Shown: one piece after another, positions 15,192 through 24,208 of the stretch
Numbering within the stretch: the stretch's first letter is position 1
Layout: each line of letters begins with the position of its first letter
Source of the DNA: Selenomonadales bacterium
Lineage (GTDB): Bacteria > Bacillota > Negativicutes > Sporomusales > UBA7701
Length of the DNA: 64,000 nucleotides
Direction: 5' to 3'
Assembly: GCA_029975165.1 (NCBI GenBank)
Contig: JARKPR010000081.1
Span: 62,001-126,000, forward strand
Made by a program: the position numbers and the translations under genes
The notes under the pieces: model-generated
Told to the model about the DNA's origin: nothing
Seen by the model: the letters and a program-made list of their open reading frames with translations, nothing else
The model's database searches: none

Positions 15192-16886
15192 TTACAAGCA
15201 ACTTGGCAAATTGTAAATTATAACTAGTAATAACTTCGACAAAAAAAAGAAGGGGGTATACCCCCCTAGCGATGTTTTCCTCAGTAGGTCGAGCGCATCA
15301 TTTGGTTCATTTATGTTCAATCTTTTCCAAACGCTAATCAGGGTATCGACCGACCCGCCATAGTACTTCAAAGGTTTGCCGATAAGGTTATGTTCTCGTA
15401 CGAAGCTGATGAGCCTCTCTGCGTCTTCCGGACTGAGTTCTTTTCTTATATCTTCCTCAGTGATATACGGCCCTTCTTTGCTATCTGTGCTACCGCTTTC
15501 CTTGTATATCGCCTTAATAATCTCCTCTTCGTTTTCATTGTTCAAATCGACATACTTCAAAGCGTTCTTTATTACGTTTATTACTCCCTTATCTCCGTGC
15601 TGCACTGCCCGAGACCAGAGCACGTTCTTGAGCGCATAACTTTTGTTGTTGAAATCGAAGCCGGTCTGCTCCTTTATTGCTTCAACCGTAGGATCGTAAT
15701 ACTTTTGCTTCGTGAAATCATATTGCAGCTTGATGAACCTCTCCGGGTTTTCGCCGGCGATTTTTTCCCATTCGGCGTCAAACTTTGGGCCATGTTCGTA
15801 ACCATCGACCTCTTGTGCCGCCTTCAGTCTCGCGTAAACATTCTGGTCGTTGGTGGCCAACCATGTCAGGAATTGTTCCGGCACGCCTCTTTTCGATGCA
15901 AATTGGAAGGCTCCGTAAGATTTGCCGCCATCATCCCCACTCCCTGGCGATATCTTTCCCGGATTACCGCCTGCTTCGTGCTTAACACTAAGGTAACCCA
16001 AATGGTCGCCGTCGGCAATATGAGGCGGACGGGTTTTAGGCGCTTTTACCTCCTGCCCCGGCCCGTCCTGCACCCTCCCCAGCGAACTTACGACATACTT
16101 CACATCGTTAATCCTGGCTGCTTCAGCGTCGTTTTCGTTGACGTGCAGGGCGTTGTAGTGTTTCAGCAGCTCCCCGCCCCCTCGGCTGGCGATGATGCGG
16201 TGGATGGTTGCCTCCCGTTCCTCCGGCTTCGCGGCGGCGAGCACATCCGGGTCGGTCCAGACATTGGCATCGTACCATTCCTGGATGTATTTCTTAGACG
16301 TTGACGCGGACGGCTGAGAATAGGCCATTTGCAGGGCATCTTGCCGGTAGCTCGACGGTCCCCCGTAGCTAAGAGGCTGAAACTCCGTTCCCGTACTGCC
16401 TTGGCCATTTCCCCAACTTCTCTCACCTCCCTCGCGGCTCGGTAGCATTGTAGCGCCCTCCCTCGGCCGGTACTGGAAAGTCTGCGGCTTTGCGCCGAAC
16501 ATATTGCCGCTTTTGCCCCAGTTCAGCGTCCACGGCTTCTCCGCTTGCCTTTCCCCGCCCCGCGATGGCGCGAATGGGTTAGGCATAGGCTTAACCTGCG
16601 GCGGGTCGTCGTCATCGTCGTCCCAGCCGCCGTTGAGATAGTGCGCTTCCTTGGGGTCGATGGCGCTCTTGTCGTACGGTTGGCCGAACATGCGCAGAAT
16701 CCTGGCTTGCAGGCCGGGATCCACCGGCTTGTAGCGGGTGTATTGCCATTCATCCTGCTGCCGGGCGTTTCTGCGGTCCATAGCCTCCAAAGCGTCTTTG
16801 ATGTCCTGATCGTCCATCCCGTCCATCGTCGGTTCGTACCCCCTCGCCTTCATCCTCCGCCGGTACTCGTCTTCAAACCATGTCAT
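15192..16886 (-). CDS. Modular array gene, copy 3: acidic N-terminal module plus muramidase-like domain
   Basis: The best-preserved copy, about 564 residues from the ATG at 16886 (GAGGTG upstream). Residues 1-45 (FEDEYRRRMKARGYEPTMD) match copy 1. Residues about 50-90 carry YKPVDPGLQARI and HYLNGGWDDDDDD. NPFAPSRG..PWTLNWG is the copy 3 form of the FDPWKNVWKLDWG motif. After a linker, residues about 290-450 hold GYLSVKHEAGGNPG (candidate catalytic E304) and GGKSYGAFQF, which resemble lysozyme-like domains of phage and secretion-associated proteins. No signal peptide. The last about 25 codons read through a terminator. Removing one A near 15278 would restore a TAG stop at 15266-15268, so the tail is probably frameshifted. 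Confidence 0.72.
   Translation of the reverse strand: MTWFEDEYRRRMKARGYEPTMDGMDDQDIKDALEAMDRRNARQQDEWQYTRYKPVDPGLQARILRMFGQPYDKSAIDPKEAHYLNGGWDDDDDDPPQVKPMPNPFAPSRGGERQAEKPWTLNWGKSGNMFGAKPQTFQYRPREGATMLPSREGGERSWGNGQGSTGTEFQPLSYGGPSSYRQDALQMAYSQPSASTSKKYIQEWYDANVWTDPDVLAAAKPEEREATIHRIIASRGGGELLKHYNALHVNENDAEAARINDVKYVVSSLGRVQDGPGQEVKAPKTRPPHIADGDHLGYLSVKHEAGGNPGKISPGSGDDGGKSYGAFQFASKRGVPEQFLTWLATNDQNVYARLKAAQEVDGYEHGPKFDAEWEKIAGENPERFIKLQYDFTKQKYYDPTVEAIKEQTGFDFNNKSYALKNVLWSRAVQHGDKGVINVIKNALKYVDLNNENEEEIIKAIYKESGSTDSKEGPYITEEDIRKELSPEDAERLISFVREHNLIGKPLKYYGGSVDTLISVWKRLNINEPNDALDLLRKTSLGGYTPFFFLSKLLLVIIYNLPSCL
15251..15268 (-). terminator. AGGGGGTATACCCCCCT palindrome with T run
   Basis: On the minus strand GGGGGGTATACCCCC is followed by TTCTTTTTTTT, a typical intrinsic terminator. 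It lies inside the present open frame of array copy 3, which supports the idea that the original stop was at 15266-15268. Confidence 0.8.
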
Positions 16887-16989
16887 TAACCCATACACCT
16901 CTTTCGTGCCGGTTTTCCGGCATAAAATTAAGAAGACCGCGGCGGCGGTCTTCTTCACGCTATAAGCATATCATACTTTTTTGCCGGTT

Positions 16990-17018
16990 AGTCCACCAGA
17001 AGTCCACTGAGAGTCCAC
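16990..17018. promoter_or_regulatory. Triple AGTCCAC iteron upstream of array copy 3
   Basis: AGTCCAC begins at 16990, 17001 and 17012, the same 11-base spacing as at 10717-10745. About 90 bases of flanking sequence, including a hairpin near 16928-16956, is also shared with copy 1. The gap 16887-17168 holds this and no gene. Confidence 0.65.
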
Positions 17019-17168
17019 TGCGGTATTTTTTTAAGATTTTTTTCAAAAAATTTTTCAACCAGAGGTTGATGAAGATTCTGCCGACCCAGGGAATAAATGC
17101 GATGCGGACAAGGAAGAAAACGCGGCCGGGGCGAAATAACGGGCTAAGACGAAATGGGGGTATGACGC

Positions 17169-18014
17169 ATGAGGGTGCTGGCGCTTGTCGGGTCGCCGAG
17201 GAAGCTGGGGAATGCGGAGATATTGGCGAAGGAGATGCTGGCGGCGCTGCCGGAAGGGACGGAGCGGGAGATGATCCGCCTGCCGGAGCTGGATATAAGG
17301 CCGTGCCGGGCATGCTACGCCTGCCTGCCGGCGGACAAGGGGTGCGTGATCGGGGACGATATGGCGTTCCTGCTGGAGAGGATAAGGGCGGCGGACGCGG
17401 TGATCATCGCGGCGGCGTGCTATTTCCTGGGCGCCCATACGAGCGTCAAGACGGCGGGCGACAGGCTGCTGGCCATCCTGGCCAACAACGCGGAGTTCGC
17501 CGGCAAGCGGTGCGTGGCGGCGGTGACGTACGGCATCTCCGGCTGGGAGGGGTACGCGCGGGAGATGGTGCTGAATTTCGCCCGCTTCCTCCACCTGGAG
17601 GTGCTGGGGAGCATGCTGGCGCTGGCGGCCAGCCCCGGCGAGGCGGCGCGGCCGGAGGTGCTGGCCGAGGCGAGGGCGCTGGCCGGGCGGCTGATAACCG
17701 GGGAGGCCGATGTGTCGCTGGACGGCGTGCAGGTTTGCCCGGTGTGCGGCAGCAGCCTGCTGCAGCTAACGACGGCGGGCGGGGTGCGGTGCCCGATGTG
17801 CGACACGCGGGGCAAGCTGACGGTCGGGGATGGGGCGGTGGCGGTGGAGTTCGCGGCCGGCCACGACCGGTTTTCGCCGGCCGGCAAGGAGGCGCACGCG
17901 GCGCTGCTGACGGCGATAAAGGAGCGGTACCTGGCGACGCGCAGCGAGCTTTTCCGGCGGCGCAAGCCTTACGAGGACAAGGACTGGTGGGTCAAGCGAC
18001 AGCAGGGAGGCTGA
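17169..18014 (+). CDS. NAD(P)H-dependent flavin reductase-like protein with C-terminal zinc ribbon
   Basis: 281 residues. The first about 190 have the flavodoxin-like fold of the NADPH-dependent FMN reductase/iron-sulfur flavoprotein group: LALVGSPRKLGNAEILAKEM (flavin phosphate loop) and the cysteine cluster CRACYACLPADKGC, then DDMAFLLERIRAADAVIIAA. The C-terminal part adds two CxxC pairs (CPVCGSS about residue 196 and CPMCDTRG about residue 215) that look like a zinc ribbon. Only one base separates its stop from sbcD, so it is co-transcribed and probably translationally coupled with sbcDC. The substrate is unknown. Confidence 0.82.
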   Translation: MRVLALVGSPRKLGNAEILAKEMLAALPEGTEREMIRLPELDIRPCRACYACLPADKGCVIGDDMAFLLERIRAADAVIIAAACYFLGAHTSVKTAGDRLLAILANNAEFAGKRCVAAVTYGISGWEGYAREMVLNFARFLHLEVLGSMLALAASPGEAARPEVLAEARALAGRLITGEADVSLDGVQVCPVCGSSLLQLTTAGGVRCPMCDTRGKLTVGDGAVAVEFAAGHDRFSPAGKEAHAALLTAIKERYLATRSELFRRRKPYEDKDWWVKRQQGG

Positions 18015-18015
18015 C

Positions 18016-19164
18016 ATGAGGATACTGCACAGCGCGGACTGGCATCTGGGACGGATTTTCCACAATGTGCATCTGACGGACGATCAGGCGTACGTGCTCG
18101 ATCAGTTCGTGGCTCTGGCGAAGGAGGCGAAGCCGGACGTTATCGTGATCGCCGGCGATGTGTACGACCGGGCGGTGCCGCCGCCGGAGGCGGTGAGGCT
18201 GCTGGACGAGGTGCTGTCGCGCCTGGCGCTGGACTGCCGGGTGCCGGTTATCGTGATCGCCGGCAACCACGACAGCCCGGAGCGGCTGGGGTTCGGCGAG
18301 CGGGTGCTGGCGCGGCAGAACCTGCACGTGGCGGGCCAGGTGGCGGGGGAACCGGCGCCGGTGGTGGTGCACGACGGGCACGGGCCGGTGTATTTCTGCC
18401 CCATTCCGTATGCCGAGCCGGCGGTGGTGCGCGAGCGGCTGGCGGTGGAGGCGGCGGGGCATGAGGCGGCGATGGCCGCGCTGGTGGCCCGCGCGGTGGC
18501 AACGGTGCCGGCCGGGGCCCGCAAGGTGGCGGTGGCGCACGCTTTCGTGGCCGGGGGCGCGGCGAGCGAGTCGGAGCGGCCGCTGGCGGTGGGGGCGGTG
18601 CCGACGGTGGCCGCGGCGGTGTTCGCGCCGTTCGATTATGTGGCGCTCGGCCATCTGCACCAGGCCCAGGAAATGGGGGGCGGGCGCATCCGCTACGCCG
18701 GGTCGCCGCTGAAGTATTCGTTCGCCGAGGCGGGCCACCGTAAGTCGGTGACGCTGGTGGAGCTGGACGGGGCGGGGAAGGCGACGGCGGAGAAGATCGC
18801 CTTGAGGCCGCGGCGGGATGTGCGCTGCCTCGAGGGGTACCTGGCCGATATCCTGGCCGCCGGCGAGCGGGACGGGCAGGCCGACGACTATATAGCGGTG
18901 ACGCTTAGGGACAGCGGGGCGATCCTCGATCCGATGGGCAAGCTGCGCCGCGTGTACCCGAACGTGCTGCACCGCATTTTCGCGGCGCCGGCGGCGGCGA
19001 CGGCTACAGGGCCGCGGCCCGACCACCGCCGTCAGGGCGAGGCCGAGCTGTTCGCAGCGTTTTTCGCCCAAGCGACGGGGCAGCCGCTGAGCGCGGCCGA
19101 GGAAGCGGCGGCGGCCGGGCTGCTGGCGGCGTTCGGCCGCAAGGAACGGGAGGCGCTTTCATGA
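18016..19164 (+). CDS. sbcD: Exonuclease subunit SbcD (Mre11-type)
   Basis: Metallo-phosphoesterase subunit of the SbcCD complex, which cuts DNA hairpins and processes blocked ends. At 382 residues it has the normal SbcD length. The metal-binding motifs are present in order: SADWHLGRIFHN near residue 6, GDVYDR, GNHDSPERLGF, and GHLHQAQ with the following YAGSPLKYSF typical of SbcD. Its last codons overlap sbcC by four bases (ATGA at 19161-19164), so both subunits should be made in step. Repeated palindromes lie in the neighbouring array, but no functional link is implied. Confidence 0.96.
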   Translation: MRILHSADWHLGRIFHNVHLTDDQAYVLDQFVALAKEAKPDVIVIAGDVYDRAVPPPEAVRLLDEVLSRLALDCRVPVIVIAGNHDSPERLGFGERVLARQNLHVAGQVAGEPAPVVVHDGHGPVYFCPIPYAEPAVVRERLAVEAAGHEAAMAALVARAVATVPAGARKVAVAHAFVAGGAASESERPLAVGAVPTVAAAVFAPFDYVALGHLHQAQEMGGGRIRYAGSPLKYSFAEAGHRKSVTLVELDGAGKATAEKIALRPRRDVRCLEGYLADILAAGERDGQADDYIAVTLRDSGAILDPMGKLRRVYPNVLHRIFAAPAAATATGPRPDHRRQGEAELFAAFFAQATGQPLSAAEEAAAAGLLAAFGRKEREALS

Positions 19165-22100
19165 GGCCGCTGAAGCTGACGATGACGGCGTTCGGCCCGT
19201 ACGCGGGGACGGAGCGGGTGGATTTCGGCCGCCTGGGGGAGAACACGCTGTTTTTGATCCACGGGCCGACGGGCGGCGGCAAGACGACGATCCTGGACGC
19301 GATGTGTTTCGCGCTGTTCGGCCGGACGAGCGGGGCGGAGCGGGACGGCCGCCAGATGCGGAGCGATTATGTGGAGCCGTCGGTGGCGACCGAGGTGGTG
19401 TTCGACTTCGCCCTGGGGGCGGAGGCGTACCGCGTGCGGCGCGTGCCCGAGCAGGAGGTGCTGAAGAGGCGCGGCACGGGGACGACGAAGATGCCGCCGG
19501 CGGCGACGCTGTGGAAGCGCACGGGGCTGGCGGACGATGCGGCCGAGGGCACGGTGGCGGCGAGCGACTGGCGGCGGGTGACGGAGGCGCTGGAGGAGCT
19601 GCTGGGGTTCCGCTACGAGCAGTTCCGCCAGGTGGTGATTTTGCCGCAGGGCGATTTCCGCCGCCTGCTGCTGGCGAAGTCGGACGAGCGGGAGAAGATC
19701 ATGGCGACGCTGTTCCAGACCGAGCTGTACCGCCGCATCGAGGAGTTTTTCAAGCAGGCGGCGCGGGCGGCGGAGGACGAGGCGAGGAAGTTGGCCGACC
19801 GGCGGGACTGGCTGCTGCAGGAGGCGGCGGCCGCGTCGGCGGACGAGCTGAAGATACGCCTGGCCGGCGATGCGGCCGGGCTGCTGGCGCTGGCGGCGAG
19901 GGCGGCCGAGGCGCGTCTGGCGCTGCAGACGGCCCAGGAGAGGCTGGCGGCGGCGCGGCGGCGGGAAGATTTGTTCGCGGAAAAGGAACGGGCGGCGGTG
20001 GCGCTGACGGCGCTGGAGGGCGGCGCGGCGGCGGCGCAGGAGCGGCGGAGCGAGCTGGCGCGGGCCCGGCAGGCGGCGCAGCTGGCCGATCTGACGGCGC
20101 TGGTGGCGACGCGGCGGCAGGAGGAGGAGCAGGCGGCGGCGGTGCTGGCGAAGGCGAACGCCGACTTGGCGGCGGCGCTGACGGAGAAGGAACGGGCCGA
20201 GGAGGCTTTGGCGGCCGAACGCCGGCGGGAGAATGAGCGCCGGGCGGCGGCCGAGGAGGTCAACGGGCTGACGGCGCTGGGCGAAAGGCTGGGGCAGCTG
20301 ATCGCGGCCGAAAACGTGGCGGCGGCGGCGGATAAGGCGTCCAGGGACGCCGACGCGGCGGCGGCGGCGGCCGGGAACGAACGGGAGCTGGCGGAGGGCG
20401 CGCTGGCCGAGCGCCGGCGGGAGCGGGACGCGGCGGCCGGCGAGGCGGCGCAGGTAGCGGCCCTGGAGGCCGGGGCCCGTACGGCGGCCCAGCAGGCTGC
20501 CTGGCGCGCCGAGCACGAGAAGCTGCGCGGGGAGTATGGGGCGCTCGACCGGGCCGGCAGGGAGGCGGGGCAGGCGGAAACGGCCGCGGCCGCGGCGGTG
20601 GAGACTGCCCGCGGCGAAGTGGCGAGCCTGCGGCGGCGCTGGCAGGAGGGGCAGGCGGCGATCATCGCCGAGGGACTGGTGGCGGGCGAGCCGTGCCCGG
20701 TGTGCGGCTCGGTGTCGCATCCGGCCCCAGCCGCAGCCGGCGGGGCGCAGGTTTCCGCAGCCGATCTGGAGGCGGCGGAGAAGGGCTTGCGCCGGTTGGA
20801 GGATGACCTGACGAAGAGGCGGGAGAGTTTGTCCGCCGTGCGGGCGAAGCTGGCGGTCGTGGCGGACAGGGGACGTTATTTGAAGGAGCTGCTGGGCGAC
20901 GGCGCCGATGTGGCGGCGGACGAGCTGCGGGCGGCGGCGGAGCAGGCCGAGACGCGGCTGGCGCTGGCGAGAAAGGCGAGGAGCGCCTTGGCGGCGCTGG
21001 AAGCGGCGGTGGCGGCGGCGGAAACGAAGTTGACGGAGGCGGCGGCCGTGCATAAGGCGGCCGAGGATAAGGCCGGCGAGAGCCGGGCCGCGGCGGCGGC
21101 GAAGCGGGCGGTGCTGGCCGAGCGGGAGCAGGCGGTGCCTGCGGCCCTGCGGGTGCCCGGCCGCCTGAAGAACGAGCTGGCGGCGGCGACGGCCCGCCGC
21201 GACGGGCTGGAACAGGCGTGGGCGCAGGCCCAGGCAGCGGCGAGCGAAGCGGCGGCGAGGGCGGCCGGATTGATGGCGGGCCTGGCGGCCGCGAAGAGCG
21301 GGCTGGAGGAAGCCGAACGGAAGGCGGCGGCGGAGCAGCAACGCTTCGCACAGCGCATCGGAGCGGCCGGGTTTGCGGACGAGGCGGATTTTGCGGCGGC
21401 GAGCCGGCCGGCCGAGGCGGTGCGGGCGCTGGAGAAGGCGGTAGCCGATTACGACGCGGCGCTGGCGGTGGCCCGCGACCGCGAACGCCAGGCCGCGCAG
21501 GCGACGGCGGGGCTGGAGCGGCCGGATACGGCGGCTGCTGTTGCCACGGCGGCCGAGGCGCAGGCGGCGAGCGATGCGCTGGTGGCCGCGCAGGCGAGGC
21601 TGAAAGAGGTCGTGGACAAGCAGCAGGGCTGGCTGGACCAGTTGCAGGCGCTGGAAACGGAGGCGGCGGCCCGCGAGGCGGAGTACGCGGTGCTCGGCCG
21701 CCTGGCGCAGGTGGCGAACGGCCAGAATTCGCAGCGGGTAAGCTTCCACCGTTTCGTGCTCCAGGCGCTGCTGGACGAGGTGGCGGGGGCGGCGAACAAC
21801 CGCCTGAAGATGATGAGCCGCGGGCGCTACGCGCTGCGGCGGATGGACGACCCGATCGACAGGAAGCAGGCCGGCGGGCTGGACGTGGAGATCGAGGACG
21901 CCTGGACGGGGTTGTCGCGCCCCGCGGCGACGCTGAGCGGCGGCGAGACGTTTTTGGCGTCGCTGGCGCTGGCGCTCGGCCTGGCGGACGTGGTACAGGG
22001 TTATTCGGGCGGCGTGTATCTGGACACGATTTTCGTGGACGAGGGGTTCGGGATGCTGGACCCGGAGGCGTTGGACATGGCGCTGCAGGCGCTGGTGGAG

Positions 22101-22223
22101 CTGCAGGCGCGCGGCCGGCTGGTGGGGATAATCTCCCATGTGCCGGAGCTGCGGGAGCGCATCGAGGCGCGGCTGGAGATCGTGGCGACAGACCGGGGGA
22201 GCACTACGCGCTGGAGCGTTTAG
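19161..22223 (+). CDS. sbcC: Exonuclease subunit SbcC (Rad50-type ATPase)
   Basis: 1020-residue ATPase partner of SbcD. Walker A is GPTGGGKTT at residues 35-43. The long alanine- and arginine-rich coiled coils are interrupted by the zinc hook CPVC at 512-515, which dimerises the arms. The signature LSGGETFLASLALALGL and Walker B region IFVDEGFGMLD are near the end. The Q-loop PQGDFRRLLLAKSDER is also visible. The coil region is extremely GC-rich, which creates long false open frames on the opposite strand. The start ATG overlaps the sbcD stop. Confidence 0.97.
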   Translation: MRPLKLTMTAFGPYAGTERVDFGRLGENTLFLIHGPTGGGKTTILDAMCFALFGRTSGAERDGRQMRSDYVEPSVATEVVFDFALGAEAYRVRRVPEQEVLKRRGTGTTKMPPAATLWKRTGLADDAAEGTVAASDWRRVTEALEELLGFRYEQFRQVVILPQGDFRRLLLAKSDEREKIMATLFQTELYRRIEEFFKQAARAAEDEARKLADRRDWLLQEAAAASADELKIRLAGDAAGLLALAARAAEARLALQTAQERLAAARRREDLFAEKERAAVALTALEGGAAAAQERRSELARARQAAQLADLTALVATRRQEEEQAAAVLAKANADLAAALTEKERAEEALAAERRRENERRAAAEEVNGLTALGERLGQLIAAENVAAAADKASRDADAAAAAAGNERELAEGALAERRRERDAAAGEAAQVAALEAGARTAAQQAAWRAEHEKLRGEYGALDRAGREAGQAETAAAAAVETARGEVASLRRRWQEGQAAIIAEGLVAGEPCPVCGSVSHPAPAAAGGAQVSAADLEAAEKGLRRLEDDLTKRRESLSAVRAKLAVVADRGRYLKELLGDGADVAADELRAAAEQAETRLALARKARSALAALEAAVAAAETKLTEAAAVHKAAEDKAGESRAAAAAKRAVLAEREQAVPAALRVPGRLKNELAAATARRDGLEQAWAQAQAAASEAAARAAGLMAGLAAAKSGLEEAERKAAAEQQRFAQRIGAAGFADEADFAAASRPAEAVRALEKAVADYDAALAVARDRERQAAQATAGLERPDTAAAVATAAEAQAASDALVAAQARLKEVVDKQQGWLDQLQALETEAAAREAEYAVLGRLAQVANGQNSQRVSFHRFVLQALLDEVAGAANNRLKMMSRGRYALRRMDDPIDRKQAGGLDVEIEDAWTGLSRPAATLSGGETFLASLALALGLADVVQGYSGGVYLDTIFVDEGFGMLDPEALDMALQALVELQARGRLVGIISHVPELRERIEARLEIVATDRGSTTRWSV

Positions 22224-22305
22224 CGCGTGCTTTGCTGTTGTTGCCGTGCATAAGAGAAGCGGCTGCTGGCCATAATTTAGGATAACGAGCGGAGGAGGGG
22301 CCAGC

Positions 22306-22668
22306 ATGACGATGAAGATGAGCCGGGTGCCGGTGGACAGGGTGTTCCTGGACCGGCGGGGGCCGGCGGTGACGGGCGAGTGCGAGTTCACGGTGGATTG
22401 CGGGTCGGTGTATTTCGGGGCGGTGTACGCCGGGGACGGCAGCCTGCTGGCGGTCGACCAGTATTTTTACAGCGAGTCTTTTTCCCGCGACGACATGGAG
22501 GAGGCTGTCGAGGGCGACGACCTGATCTACGTGGACGACCGGGATTTCCCGGTGAAGACGTACCTGTTGTCGAAGGCGGAGGGCGGCGACGAGTGGCTCA
22601 GGTTCCACGCGGTGGTGCCGGACGGGATCGACCCGGGGTATTTCCGGCAGAAGTATATCGGGGAGTAG
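22306..22668 (+). CDS. Hypothetical protein, 120 residues
   Basis: An acidic small protein (DDMEEAVEGDDLIYVDDRDFPV) with alternating hydrophobic residues suggesting a single alpha/beta domain. There is no signal peptide or membrane segment. GGAGGAGGGG precedes the ATG at a good distance, and the gene ends just before a strong terminator, so it is likely expressed. It lies 80 bases after sbcC and could be read through from it. No family is recognised, and the sequence shows no cofactor or metal motif. Confidence 0.75.
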   Translation: MTMKMSRVPVDRVFLDRRGPAVTGECEFTVDCGSVYFGAVYAGDGSLLAVDQYFYSESFSRDDMEEAVEGDDLIYVDDRDFPVKTYLLSKAEGGDEWLRFHAVVPDGIDPGYFRQKYIGE

Positions 22669-22677
22669 CACAATTTG

Positions 22678-22696
22678 ACCTGGCCGCGAGCCAGGT
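22678..22696 (+). terminator. ACCTGG/CCAGGT hairpin with six T
   Basis: Six-bp stem, 7-base loop, followed by TTTTTT. It closes the 17169-22668 unit. The stretch from here to 22991 shows no gene with a ribosome site. Confidence 0.85.
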
Positions 22697-22991
22697 TTTT
22701 TCGTGTGCAGGTGTGGCGATATTTGTCGTATTGTCGACGATTGCGCGGCGGAAGAACGAGGAGGCTGGCGATTGGTGTCGAATTAGGGCCGCGGTCGGGT
22801 ATGCCTGATGAAGGTATTTTTCTGAACGTTTGGCGGCGGTTTTGGGGCAAAGGTGCGGCCGGGGAAGGTAGGATAGTGTCGTTTTTTTGCGAAAAGTATT
22901 TCGCGCCGGCCGGCAGGAGATGCAAAATTTTACAAGAAAAATAAGCAGCAGGCCGGGAATTCAAGCGGCTGGCGAAGGAGTGGGCCAGGTG

Positions 22992-24131
22992 GTGTATACG
23001 GCTGAAGCGTGGGACAACAAGGTCGCGTATCTGGTGAAGGAGGAGGAGGACCGCGGGTATTTCGAGACCTCCAGGACGGGGATCGTGTATCTCGACGCGA
23101 TGCTGCAGGTGCGAAACCTCAACCGGGAGGCGGAGCGGATTTTCGGCCTGGAGCGCAGCCGGGTCATCGGCAGGGGGGCCGGCGATGTTTTCCGCCATTG
23201 CGGCGACGAGTTTAACAAGGCCTTCTCCCTGGCCGAGAACGACGAGTTTTTTGCCGCCAACGTCAAGCTGCAGGCGCAGGACCAGGCGACCTTCGTCCAT
23301 GTGGACAGCCTCAGGCTGTACGATGCCGACGGCGGGGCGTGCGGCATTATTATAATTGTCCAGGATATTTCCGCGGTGCGGGCGACGCTCAAGCAGATCC
23401 AGACGACGCAGATGCTGATGTCGCTGGGGGAGCTGGCGGCGGGGGTGGTCCACCATGTGCGCGCGCCGCTGACGACGGTGGGCGGGTATCTGCAGTTCAT
23501 GGTGAACAGGCTGGAGGACGACCGCTGTACCGTGGGCCGCGAGGTGCTGGAGACGCTGCTGCGCGAGGTGTCGCATATCAACAATGTCGTCAAGGAGCTG
23601 GTGATGTTCGCCAAGCCGCCGGTCCGCAAGGAGCCGGGGGTGGATGTGAACAAGGTGGCGGAGGAGGCGTTGCGGCTGGTTTTCCGCGAGATGGGCGGGG
23701 AGGACGTGGCGATCGATAAGCAGCTTATCGGGAACCTGCCGACGCTGACGGCGGATGCGAACCTGCTGAAGCAGGCGCTTGTGAACGTATGCCAGAACGC
23801 GCTGGAGGCGATGCCCGAGCATGGCGTGCTGAGGGTCAGGTCATGGCTGCACGCCGAGCTGCAGATGCTGGTGGTGACGGTCGCCGATACGGGCGCCGGG
23901 GTGGAGCCGCATGTGTTGGCCAGGGCGTTCGAGCCTTTTTTCAGCACGAAGCTCGACCGCACGGGGCTGGGGCTGCCGACCGCCCACAGGATAGTGGCGG
24001 AGCACGGCGGGTTTATCAATATCAGCTCCGACGAGCGGCGGGGGACGAAGGTGAGCATTTATCTGCCGATCGTCGACGACCGGGCGCGGCAGCTGCCGAC
24101 GGCCCACCAGCAGCTTTTGAATTTGCAGTGA
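22992..24131 (+). CDS. Cytoplasmic PAS-domain sensor histidine kinase
   Basis: About 379 residues from a GTG at 22992 (GAAGGAG upstream); an ATG at 22920 or a TTG at 22887 are possible longer starts. An N-terminal PAS domain (GIVYLDAMLQVRNLNREAERIFG, then IIIIVQDIS) is followed by a HisKA domain with the phospho-acceptor H at codon 23451-23453 in GELAAGVVHHVRAPL. The usual HExxNP is HHVRAP here. The ATPase boxes NVCQNALEAM, DTGAGV, FEPFFSTK and TGLGLP complete a standard kinase. No membrane segment, so it senses an internal signal. No response regulator is adjacent. An orphan kinase feeding Spo0-type phosphorelay would fit a sporulating Firmicute, but this is inference. Confidence 0.9.
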   Translation: MYTAEAWDNKVAYLVKEEEDRGYFETSRTGIVYLDAMLQVRNLNREAERIFGLERSRVIGRGAGDVFRHCGDEFNKAFSLAENDEFFAANVKLQAQDQATFVHVDSLRLYDADGGACGIIIIVQDISAVRATLKQIQTTQMLMSLGELAAGVVHHVRAPLTTVGGYLQFMVNRLEDDRCTVGREVLETLLREVSHINNVVKELVMFAKPPVRKEPGVDVNKVAEEALRLVFREMGGEDVAIDKQLIGNLPTLTADANLLKQALVNVCQNALEAMPEHGVLRVRSWLHAELQMLVVTVADTGAGVEPHVLARAFEPFFSTKLDRTGLGLPTAHRIVAEHGGFINISSDERRGTKVSIYLPIVDDRARQLPTAHQQLLNLQ

Positions 24132-24208
24132 GGCAGGGTTTCCGGGCCTTCCCGCGCCCGGCATGGTAAATTATTTCACGAATATGAGCCAAGGACCCTT
24201 TCATATAT

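Noticed and set aside
10687..17313. Two minus-strand frames (10687-10950 and 16960-17313) ending in a similar peptide (GLSVD.WWTNRQKSM.CL)
   Set aside because: The similarity comes from the shared iteron-containing DNA. The base differences change amino acids, and there is no start signal, so it is probably not a coding remnant.
19032..22391. 1119-residue open frame on the minus strand opposite sbcC
   Set aside because: It arises from the G-rich coiled-coil codons of sbcC. The protein is Arg/Pro/Leu low-complexity, with no ribosome site and no domain.
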